From the NCBI RefSeq assembly GCF_052324685.1, contig NC_135228.1, positions 15,778,611 to 15,842,610 on the forward strand: a stretch of DNA of 64,000 nucleotides, written 5' to 3'. Below the pieces are notes generated by a model, which was not told where the DNA came from, searched no databases, and saw nothing but the letters and a program-made list of their open reading frames with translations. Origin of the DNA: Brachyhypopomus gauderio (Eukaryota > Chordata > Actinopteri > Gymnotiformes > Hypopomidae). The translations under genes were made by a program, and so were the position numbers. Shown piece after piece: positions 34,657-45,363 of the stretch (positions are counted from its first letter, which is position 1; every line of letters starts with the position of its first letter).

Positions 34657-37600
34657 TCATTGTAGATGCACCCTCTCCCCACTTTGCCATTTTACTCCTC
34701 TGGTAAGGCATGGCAAGTCATCCTAAACAGAAAGAAAAGAGAAATATATTGCATGCAGGAGACTGGAATTACATTGGAAACTGTCAAAGGATGCTTAGCT
34801 GGTATTCTATTCTATGTGGTATTAATAGGATTGACTTAAAATAAATCACACATATGCACAACATTTCATTTTGTTATGAAGCTGCATTTAATGCACTGTC
34901 CTAATTTAATTAATATTTTTGTTTTCCCTTGAAATCCTCGTCTCAGTCATTCAGTCAACCCAATCGCATCATCTCTTCACTGTATCTAGATCAGGCAATA
35001 AAGTAGAATAAGCATGTTCCCATTGGACAAAGGCAGCACACTGTGTGTATACACCCCACACACTGTAATCAATGCTGTCATTCTCCATAAATGTAACACA
35101 CTGTAGACCATTTCCAATTTCCATTTACAGTTTAAAGTAATTTTTGAATTGTGTCCATCTATTTTCAAAGTTACTGTAACTGTAATGGAACCCCTCTAAA
35201 ACAAAATATCTTCCCATCCATCCATTTTCATCTGCTTATCAGGGTCTGGGTCGCGGGGGCAGTAGCCTAAGCAAAAAGATTTCTCTCTCCCTAGCCAACT
35301 CTTGTGGGGGGAATACCATTCCCAGGACAGTTGAGAGATATAATCTTTCCATCATGTCCTGGGTCTTCCCTATGGTCTCCTCCCAGTTGGACATGCCCGG
35401 AATGCCTCACCAGGGAAATGCCCGGGGGCATCTGGACCAGATACCTAAATCACCTCTACTAACTCCTCTGGAATGACCGAACTCCTCCCCCTATCTCTAA
35501 GGGAGAGCCTGGACAACATGTGGAGGAAACTCATTTCAGCTGCTTGTATATTCAATATCATTCTTTTGGTCACTACCCAGAGGTCAGAAGGTAGATTCAC
35601 CAGTAAATCAAGGGTTTTGCCTTTTGGCTGAGCTCTTCATCACAATGATCTGGTACAGTGTCCACAACACTGCCTCTCTCTCGTTCCATCCTTCCCTCAC
35701 TCGTGAACAAGAACCCAAGATACTCAAACTTCCACTTGAGGCAAGGACTCACTCCCGACCCAGAAAAGGCACTCCACTTTTGTCCGACTGAGCACCATGG
35801 TCTCAGTTTTAGAGGTGCTGATTCTCATCCTGGCCGTTTCGCACTCGACTGCAAAAAGATCCAACGAAAGTAGGAAGTCCTGGCCTGATGATGCCAACAG
35901 GGACACATCATCTGCAAAAAGGAGACTTGGAATCCTGACGCCACCAAACCGAACTACCTCCACCAATTGGCTACACCAAGAAATTCTGTCCATAAAATGA
36001 ACAGAATCAGTGACAAAGGACAACCGTAATGGAGTCTTACTGGCAACCATGTGAACCAAGCTCCTGCTCCATTTGTACAGGGACTGGATAGCCCATAGCA
36101 GCAGGTCCAGTACTCTATACTCCTGGAGCACCCCCCAAAGGAATTCCCAAGGGACACGATTGAATGCCTTCTCCAGATCCATAAAACACATGTGGACTGG
36201 TTGCGCAAACACCCATGCAAACTCTAGGACCCTCACAAGTGTAAAAAGTTGGTTCACTGTTCCACAACCAGGACAGAACCTGCATTGTTCATCTTGGAAC
36301 TACTACTTCTTCTTCTTTCGGCAATTCTCGTTTAGGGGTCGTCACAGCGGATCAAACTCCTCCATCTGGCCCTGTCCTGAGTGTCCTCCATTCAGGCATG
36401 AAAATCTGTCACCTTTCGGCAAAATTCGCCGTTTTGAAGTTGAAAAGGGTGACCTGCGTGAATCGTGTAGATCCGATGAGTTTTTTGTTGGGGGGGGGGG
36501 GGGGGGGGGGGGTCGGGAGATTATATGTATATATTTTAATTATCATTGACTCATTAAGCAAACAGAGCACTTCCGAAATCGGCAATTTCAATGACACAGT
36601 GGCCAGCAGTTTCCGCCCCGAACCATCATAGAGGCCAAATAGCGTTTCAATCATACCAACGTTCTTCATTCATGTTATTCATTTACTGCTAAGCGGGACG
36701 AGAAGCAGGACCTAGTGCTACACTGCGGACAAGTCAGAAGAGCGTACATTTACCAGATCGTACATTTACCACTACATTTACCACTACATTTACCAGATCG
36801 TACATTTACCACTATATTTACCAGATCGTACATTTACCAGATCGTACATTTCCCAGTGGATTTAATTGGGTTATTAATGGTTTCAATCGTTTTCATATTT
36901 TGCGGTAAAACAAAGTTACTGCGTTGAATATTGTCAGAGCCACAAGCTCTTGTGATAAATAGGTAGACAGATAGACCTATTAAGTTCGCGTCAACCCCGT
37001 TTAGTTAACGGTGATATAAAATAAGAAACGAGATTTTTTTTCTAGTGTGTCTGTAGTTGTAACTGGTGAATCCAGGGACGGGTGATGATAACATTCGCGC
37101 CAGGGCTGAAAAGGTTGAAGATGAAGTTGTAAACTCTTGTAGTTTGAGTCTACCCTGTGCTTTAGCCCATGTTAGAAAATAAAAACACGTGAACCTGGTA
37201 TTTTTACACTCATTTTCGCTGCTGATGTATTTATTGGTTCATTAAGACGTAATGGTTTTGACTGAGCCATCTGGAATGGCGAAAGCAGCCTCTCGCGTTT
37301 AAGGATCAGGCTCCATACATTGAATCCATTGACAAGACAGTCAAAAAAAATTTTTTTATGGATTTTACTATATTTTACGGAGCCCGTAAGGTGACATCAT
37401 GTAAAAAAAAATAATAACACGTGGCCACGACTTACTAACGCGTGGGAACGAGATACTAATGTCGCCTTTCACACGCGGCAACAAAGTTTATTTTTTCACA
37501 GCAAAGCAAGCAGATCCCAGGAATGTTCGCGAACTGACTGCCCAAGGAAGGTAAACCTGGTTTTATATAAAGTAATACTTAATTGTCTCGTTCGCACGCG

Positions 37601-40600
37601 TTAATTATCTCGTTCACACGCGTTAGTAAGTCGTGGCCACGCGTTATTATATTTTTTACATGATGTCACCTTACGGGCTCCGTAATATTTGGCATCACCT
37701 CTCGCTGTATCCCCGTACACCAGCAAACACCCCCCCGTCGCCGTATACCCATGACGTCACATGTCAACGCCCCCCCCCCCCCCCCCCCCCCCCCACCACG
37801 TCAACGCCCCGTCGCCGTATCCCCATGATGTCACATGCCCCGCCCCCCGGTCTTCTCACCTTTTTAACCCCTGACCCATTTTCATGCCTGTCCATTGACA
37901 CACCAGCCACCCTCATATCCTCTACCACTGCATCCATAAACCTCTTCTTAGGTCTACCTCTCCTCCTCCTCTTGCCTGGAAGTTCCATCCTCAAGACCCT
38001 CCTACCAATATACCTCTCCTCTCTCCTCTGTACATGTCCGAACCATCTCAATCTCGCTTCTCTAACTTTATCTCCAAAACATGCTACATGTGCTGATCCT
38101 CGAATAAACTAATTTCTGATCCTATCCTTCCTCATCACTCCAAATGATAATCTCAACATCTTCATCTCGGACACCTCCATCTCCCTTACCTGTCTCTTTG
38201 TCAGTGCCACTGTCTCCAGTCCATACAACATAGCAGGTCTCACTACTGTCCTATAGATCTTTCCTTTCATTCTAGCCAACACCCTTCTATCACAGATCAC
38301 CCCAGACACTTTATGCCATCCACACCACCCTGCCTGCACTCTCTTCTTTACCTCTCTTTCACTTCCTCCATTACTCTGTACCCTCGACCCTAAGTAGGTA
38401 AACCTTCACCAAATCAACTCCTTGTAACTGGACCTGTCCACAGTCTGCCCTCTCATTCACACACATGTACTCTGTTTTTACTCCTGCTCACTTTCATTCC
38501 CCTGCTCTCCAAAGCATATCTCCATCTTTCCAAGCTCACCTCCACCTGCTCCCTACTCTCACTACAGATGACAATGTCATCAGCAAACATCATAGTCCAA
38601 GGGGACTCCTGCCAAACCTCATCCGTCAGTCTGTCCATGACAACTGCAAACAGGAAGGGACTCAGGGCTGATCCATGATGTAGTCCTACCCCCACTTTAA
38701 ACCCGTCTGTCATTCCTACCGCACATCTCACTGCTGTCACACTGTTCTCATACATATCCTGCACCATCCTCACATACTTTTCTGCTACTCCTGACTTCAT
38801 CATACAATACCACAGCTCTTGTCTCTGTACTCCATCATAAGCTTTCTCTAAGTCAACAAACACACAATGTAACACCTTCTGTCCTTCCCTATACTTCTCC
38901 ATTAACTCTCTCAAAGCAAACATAGCATCTGTGGTGCACTTAGCTGGCATGAAACCATACTGCTGCTCACAGATCTCTACCTCTCCTCTAAGCCTAGCTT
39001 CCACTACTCTTTCCCAGATTTTCAGGCTGTGACTGATCAACTTTATTTCCCTGTAATTACTACAGCTCTGAACGTCACCCTTATTCTTGAAAATCAGCAC
39101 CATTATGCTTCGTCTCCACTACTCAGGCATCTTCTGACCTTCCAAGATTCTGTTAAATAACCCAGTCAAATACTCCACTGCTGTCTCTCCCAAACATTTC
39201 CATGCCTCCACTGGAATATCATCTGGTCCAACTGCCACACTTCATTCTCCCAATTGCAGCCCTTACTTCCTCCTTGCTCACCTGGGGCACTTCCTACTTC
39301 ACAACCGCTACCTTTTCTAACCTTCTTTCCCTTCCCAAGAAACTCTCCTCACCAGACAACACATTTCCATCTTTATCCTTTATCATCCTAACCTGCTGCA
39401 CATCCTGCCCATCACGGTTTCTCTGTCTGGCCAATGTGTACAGATCCTTTTCCCCTTCCTTAGTGTCCAACTTCTCATACAGCATGCTATATGCCTTCTC
39501 TTTAGCTTCTGCCACTGCTCTCTTTGCCTTATGACACATCTCCTTGTACCTCTGTCTACTTTCTTCATCTCGCTGAAAATCCCAATTCTTTTTAGCCAAC
39601 TGCTTTTCTCTCAAACTTTCCTGAACTTACTCATTCCACCACAACTCCTTGTCTATCTTCCTCTGTTCTGAGGTCACACCAAGTAGCTTCCTAGCCACAT
39701 CCCTCACTGCATTTGAAGTCTCCTCCCAGGTATCCAGAACACCACTACCATTACCCAGTACCTGCCTCACCTCATCCCTGAATTTTACACCACAGTCCTC
39801 ATCCTTTAACTTCCACCACCTGATCTTAGGTTCAGCTCTCACTCTCTTCCTCTTCTTCACCTCCAAAACCATCCTACATATCACCATCCTATGCTGTTTA
39901 GCTACACTCTCCCCTGCTAATAACTTGCAATCACTAACTTCTTTCAGGTTACGTCTCCTACAGGGGATATAGTCGTCCTGTGTGCATCTTCCCCCACTCT
40001 TATACGTTACCCTGTGCTCTTCCTTTTTCTTAAAGTGTTAACTACAGCCATCTTTCTCCTTTTAGCAAAATCTACCACCATTTGTCCTTCTGTATTCCTT
40101 TCTTTAACACTATATCTACCCAACACCTCCTCATCACCACTGTTCCCTCCACCAACATGTCCATTTAAATAACTAAATATCTGCTCAAATAACCACTATC
40201 TCTTCTTTAGGAACCTGCAAAACAACTTTATCTAATTCTCTCCAGATATCTTCCTTCTCCTCCACATCACTACCTGAGGAGCATAAGCACTGATGACATT
40301 CATCATCACCCCATCAATCTGTAACTTTACACAGATCACCCGGTCACTTACTCTCTTTACCTCCACTACACTCTTACAAAACTCATCCTTCAGGATTACC
40401 CCTACTCCATTTCTCTTCCTGTCTACACCATGATAGAAGAGTTTGAAGCCACCACCAATGCTCCTGGCCTTGCTCCCCTTCCACTTGGTCTCCTGTACAC
40501 AGTATATCTATCTTCTTCCTCTCCATCGCATCAGCTAGCTCTCTCTCTTTGCCTGCCATAGAGCCTACATTCAACGTACCAATTCTAACCTCCACCTTCC

Positions 40601-42685
40601 TGCTCTGCCTCCTCTCCTTCAGCTTCAGAATCCTCTTCCCCCCTCTCCTCCTCCTCCTTGTCCCAACAGTAGTCCAATTTCTGCTAATGCCCTGTTGGAC
40701 AACAGCACCAGTGGCGGTCGTTGTTAACCTGAGCCTCGACCGATCCGGTATAGAATTTCTATTTTTAAATTTTTGATGCGCATCATTTGATTTGGTGCAG
40801 TTTTTACACCGGATGCACTTCCTGATGCAACCCTCCCTATTTATCCGGGCTTGGGACCGGCATTCTTCATCTTGGAACTGGACTGCCACAACAGTCACTG
40901 ACAACCTTACGGCCATAGCTCCAGTCCGCCACATTGACAGAGGAACCATGGCCTCACTGGGGATGCAGTCAAAGCAGTGCCAGATGTGGGAGTTTAAGTT
41001 CTTTCTGACAGGATCCTCTGCCAGATGTTCCCAGCAAACCCCCACGATACATTTGGGTCTGCCAGGTCTGTCTTGCATCCTCACCTGCCATCTGATCCAA
41101 CTTACCAGTATTTGGTGATTATTTAACAGCTCAGTTCCTCTCTTTACCCAAGGGTTCAAAACACATGGTCACAAGTTCAATTACACATCTACAAAATTGA
41201 TCATTGAACTGCGGCCTAATGTGTCCTTGTACCTTTGTGCTCGAATATGGTGTTCATTATGAACAGACTGATGAGCACAGAAATCAAACACCACTCGGGT
41301 TCAAATCAGATAGGTCGTTCCTCCCAATCATGCCCTTCCAGGTCCTACTGTCATTGACCCCATGAGCATTGAAGTCTGCCAGCAAAACAATGGAAACCCC
41401 AGAAAGGGCACCTTCCAGTATCCCCTCCAAGGACTCCAAGAAGGCTGGGAACTCCGAACTGCCCAAAGGCGCAGGGAAGCAACTAAATAATCCCACTCAT
41501 GCCCTCCTCCTTTCTTCACGGGCAACAGCACAAAGGAATAAAATCCAGCATCTCTCGAAAGGATTGGTTGCAGAACCCAAATGAGTTGAGGTGAGCCCAA
41601 CTATATCTAGTTGGTATCTCTCATCCTCACGCATCAGCTCAAGCTCCTTTCCAACCAGAAATGTCACATTCCATATCCCAAGAGCTAGCTTCAGTAACCG
41701 AGGATCAGAACACCAAGGACTTCAGCAGCAAACTGTCCAATGCACAATGCACTGGACCCCTAGTGTTCCCTCTACCACAGGTGGTGGGCCAATTACAGAG
41801 ACAAAACATCTGTATCATTCAAAAATTTCATGTAAGCCATTACCCCCCACCCCCCAATGTGTCTGTAAACACTGATTAAATGCATGTTTTCAACAGCATT
41901 TATATTCTGAATATATACATTAGAAACATTTAAAAATATAGTATATTTTAAAAATATAACATATTTTAAATGTTTTACATATTTGAAAATGTTAGATATT
42001 CAAAAAATTACCTTATCATTGCTCCATGACACATTTAATCTTTCTCCTTTACCAGAAAAGGAAACATTGAAAACAACAATCTAAATATTTACACTTTATT
42101 TTTGAGCCAATTCCAAGTGACTATGACTAAGTGACCAAGTGTGTTTATTATAGGAGGATACTTACTGCAGTGAGGGGGAACGTATTAGATTCAAATACTA
42201 TTACTGCGTCGTATCCCTCTGGATTCCCCACACACTGTACTGGGAGCTACAATAAAACACAACCATGATATATCATCAAATAAAACACACCTGTTAACTA
42301 ACTTTACTGGGAAAATTATGATATCTTAACTAGATTGGATGTGAATAAAAAATAGTAAAAAGCTAAATACCTTAAGCTGTCCCTCCTGAGGGGTTCCCTT
42401 AGGTTTGACTTTTGAAATCTTAAGACCCTACATCACAAATGTTCATTATGTTACACAAGGCTCACAATAGGTTTTACAAAATAAAATGCTCAAAATTCAA
42501 TAATTGATCTCCCCATTACCTGACAGAATCTATACTATTTTTTTTACATCTACGCATTCATACTGAGTGTTTCACAACTCTCCATATTTCAATTAAACTG
42601 GGGTAATTTTCCATAAGCTAAAAGTAGATTACAACACAAGGTTTACAATGGGTGCTGATAGCATTTTGATGACCAGAGGTGGTGG
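34657..42685 (-). CDS. Candidate unrecognised gene of four mini-exons
   Basis: Four short minus-strand open exons can be joined, all in phase 0: 42685-42647 (PPPLVIKMLSAPI), 42427-42371 (GLKISKVKPKGTPQEGQLK), 42246-42166 (PVQCVGNPEGYDAVIVFESN and a few more), 34722-34657 (DDLPCLTRGVKWQSGERVHL, Q, stop). Donors are ATT|GTAAAC, AAG|GTATTT and GCA|GTAAGT; the acceptors at 42247 and 34723 have good pyrimidine tracts. An ATTAAA signal lies 33 bp past the stop (34619-34624). The large last intron (7.4 kb) contains the whole transposon nest. I do not recognise the protein and have no start exon; a sequence with CPNPEGYD-like content could belong to a fish-specific family. The chain could also be partly chance or a pseudogene. 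Confidence 0.35.
36393..37890. mobile_element. Non-coding transposon inside the RTE LINE
   Basis: The segment interrupts the 3' part of the RTE element. It begins CAGGCATGAAAATCTG and ends with the complement, ATTTTCATGCCTG, a 13-bp terminal inverted repeat. TCCATT is present directly before (36387-36392) and directly after (37891-37896), a 6-bp duplication, and removing the segment restores the RTE sequence. It contains a G run (36489-36511), a GTACATTTACCA-type tandem (36745-36860), a C run (37769-37794) and a further nested element. No transposase. I do not recognise the superfamily. Confidence 0.7.
37376..37684. mobile_element. 309-bp MITE nested in the previous element
   Basis: Ends are inverted repeats of about 32 bp or more: left starts TACGGAGCCCGTAAGGTGAC, right is its complement ending TTACGGGCTCCGTA. 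ATATTT occurs directly outside both ends (37370-37375 and 37685-37690). The arms continue with further inverted homology (GTGGCCACGACTTACTAACG) and short ACGCGTTAnTnA-type subrepeats. The outermost 13 bp are themselves almost palindromic. No coding capacity. Confidence 0.75.
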
Positions 42686-43454
42686 CTAAAAGCGAAATCA
42701 TATAATTTGCAAAGTGAAGGTATTATTTATTTATTTGTTGTTGTTAAATTTTATATTTAATCATACATCCAAACAAGCCCGGCCACCAGGAAATGTCCGT
42801 TCTGCAGTCTTAACGACATAACGCTGTTCATAACAAAGATGACAAAGCACTTTTCACAATGCTTTGTTATAATTTTTTTTTCATTACTCCTGAAAGAACT
42901 GGAGTAAAGAAGTCAGGATTAGTCAGACATGCATTGACATAACATAGGCTATATGCACAATTTCCCCAAGAGTAAATAAAAAATAAAGCTAAATGCTAAG
43001 CTAATTGGGCATTACATAGTTTTCAGCATTTATGTATTTTCATCAATGCTTGTTAAATAGCCTAACTTTAAATATTCCTTTTTAAAAATATATATGTACA
43101 TGCCTTTTTCTTAGAACAGTATTTAAAAAGTGTAAATGAATTGTATCAAAATAAATGCTTAGCATCATACCACCACACTAATGCTAACCTAGTTTCAAGC
43201 CATTACAGGTTAGACTTCGGATGTTTGTTCTTGATCGACGATCAGTAATCAAACAAACTATACATGCTGATATAAATCAACCATTACACATAAAAATATA
43301 TATATTTTTAACATATATTTCTTTAAAATATTACCATGTGGGTTGTTGTGGTCGCAAAATTGTTCGGGTAAAACTTATGGTATGACTTATGGTCAAGGGC
43401 ACGTAAGCCACGTCTAACTTGTAATACTTAGACTGAGGATTACGTCATCTTTAA

Positions 43455-43769
43455 ATTAGAACAAAATGACAATGAATTTTGCATAAATGGTAATCCAAAC
43501 TACAACCAAAGCAATATAACTATTCTATTCAAATTGAACAAAATAACAATGGATTTTGCATATTTGGTAATCCAAACTACAACCAAAACAATATAACTAT
43601 TCTATTCAAATTGAACAAAATGACAATGGATTTTGCATAATTGATAATACAAACTACAACCAAAACAATATAACTATTCTATTCAAATTGAACAAAATAA
43701 CAATGGATTTTGCGCAATTGGTAATCCAAACTACAACCAAAACAATATAACTATTCTATACAAATTGGT
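43455..43769. repeat. 78-bp tandem repeat, four copies
   Basis: Four head-to-tail copies of a unit that contains GAACAAAATAACAATGGATT, GGTAATCCAAACTACAACC and ATATAACTATTCTATTCAA. Copies differ at a few positions, including the CATAAATG/CATATTTG/CATAATTG/CGCAATTG stretch. Confidence 0.9.
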
Positions 43770-45300
43770 TTAGTTGCTTTAACACAGCTGATAGTGTTTT
43801 CCATTCCCAAGACTTGAATTAAATGTGTACAAACTACTCTGTGAACCGTGTTATTGATCTCTAGAAATCTGACACATTTTCCTTGCACTTCATGAAAAAA
43901 GGAACAACCATTACTTTACACTAAAGTATCATATCGATGAGAAAAAATTAACCACATCCATGTCGATAAACACACTGATACTGTAATACACTGAAACACT
44001 GGAGCCTTACAAATCATAATAATGTAAAAAATACTTTGAACGTCTGTATGTGGATCAGCAGTACTGTCCTGTGAGTTAATGAAGGGAATTTTTACTGACA
44101 CTACCAACGCAAATGACTACGCATGTAAACCTATTCAAATGTATATGCAAAATGAGGAAAAAAAAACAGCGATGCATTAGAATGTTTCTATTTCAAAGTA
44201 TTTTTATTCTCGAGACTACCTTTTTTAAAATACGTAATATGAGTGCTTCATAACTGCTCCGCCCACATACACATTTATTGATTACTGTTAAATTATCCAT
44301 ATATTTGTGTCTGTGGCATAAGTGCATTTTAAGCAAAGGACTGACTTATATACAACTAACAATTAGAAGTAAAATTCTAGTTAACAAGTCACCCATGCTA
44401 TCTGCAACATATAAAGACATGTTAATGAATGACAATTATATCCTGCTTAACTGCCTAGTAAAACATCAAACCTTTTTTGTAGATTTTACATCTTAATGTT
44501 AATTTTAATCTCTTTAATATGTACACAACTGCAGGCTGAGTCCTAGGCCTGGTCAATAATCAAGAAAAAAATTGAGCCATGTAGTTTACAATATAGTTAA
44601 CTTAAAATAACCATGATCAGTTATTAAACTGTATCACCAGTTGATTTCCTTTCACATTTTGAAAGAACATCCTGAAATCTAACAAAGCAAAATCATACAT
44701 ACAAAATGATAATGAAACCCCTAGAGCAATAAGACTTCATAGAATTATTGTCCATTTATGGATTTTTTTCTATTGAATTGTTGCTACTAAAAATATTTTA
44801 AGAATTCAATCTTGCTTTTTCCTGAAATTACACAGCATCACCTAGTTTCTCTAGTATACACTACATAAGCCATCACTAGACAGCACTACCTGCAAAAGAG
44901 TGCTACATATTTTCAAATTGATCCACATAAAATCACAAAACTCCCTTGTTGCATTTAACCTATTTCCACAATACCATGTCTATTTAACCTAAATGGAAAC
45001 AATTACATTTTCAATGTATCTGCAAATAAGCTCAATACTCACCAATCATTATAAATTCATATTAGGAAAATCATCTCTGCTCCCCAAGATGATTTTGAGC
45101 TGAAACACTTGCCTGCAACATATTTGATTGACAATGCAATCATTGTCATGCTTAGAAGAAGTGAACCTTGTTGAGAAAGCATTTACTCCCAACTCCTTTG
45201 CAGATATGAAACCTCCCCCAGTTAGTATCGGTACTTTGTGGCTTTTCAGTTTCATCAAAAACGTGAAAACACAATCACAAAATGAAATCTTTTTGTATTA
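43770..45300. other. Intergenic, no gene recognised
   Basis: AT-rich sequence between the candidate mini-exon gene and the 3' end of ddx52. No domain or splice chain found. The ddx52 polyadenylation signal (AATAAA on the minus strand) is at 45302-45307. Confidence 0.5.
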
Positions 45301-45363
45301 TTTTATTTAAAAGACAAGGTAGGAGCCATTCAGACACATTTTATGACATTAAATCTCCATATC

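Larger units (their letters stand above)
36302..40860 (-). mobile_element. RTE-type LINE inserted in the Rex-type LINE
   Basis: Minus strand, 5' to 3': an upstream segment, endonuclease start (RKVEVRIGTLNVGSMAGKER, then MERKKIDILC) at about 40540, and reverse transcriptase at 39103-38453 (QQYGFMPAKCTTDAMFALRE, FVDLEKAYDGV, GLHHGSALSPFLFAVVMDRL, MMFADDIVICSESREQVE). The C-terminal part is at 38051-37900 (MRWFGHVQRREERYIGRRVL, RRRRGRPKKRF). The 19-bp host sequence CATTSTTCATCTTGGAACT occurs at 36283-36301 and 40861-40879 with one mismatch: a target-site duplication. The 3' end has a GAA/TTC-rich tail. Catalytic FADD is kept but stops and frameshifts occur. Confidence 0.8.
35206..41800 (-). mobile_element. 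Rex/jockey-type LINE, split by a later insertion
   Basis: Two minus-strand parts belong to one element. The left part (35206-36301) has reverse transcriptase motifs MCFMDLEKAFNRVPWEFLWG and SLLFADDVSLLASS, then ARMRISTSKTETMVLSRTKV, and ends at a TCCATCCATCCA tail (35213-35226). The right part (40861 to about 41800) has the upstream endonuclease region (VSIVLLADFNAHGVNDSRTW, GMIGRNDLSDLN). The break point is duplicated, as expected if an RTE element inserted here. Frames are broken in several places, so the element is dead. Clade assignment to Rex1/jockey-like is from remembered motif style only. Confidence 0.7.

Noticed and set aside
37633-40020. Plus-strand proline/serine-rich open frames
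   Set aside because: Antisense shadows of the RTE reverse transcriptase; the poly-proline part comes from a C run.
42770-42890. Plus-strand zinc-finger-like phrase (RKCPFCSLNDITLFITKMTK)
   Set aside because: Only one CxxC is followed by a poor H/C pair, there is no splice context, and it overlaps an open minus-strand stretch; taken as chance.
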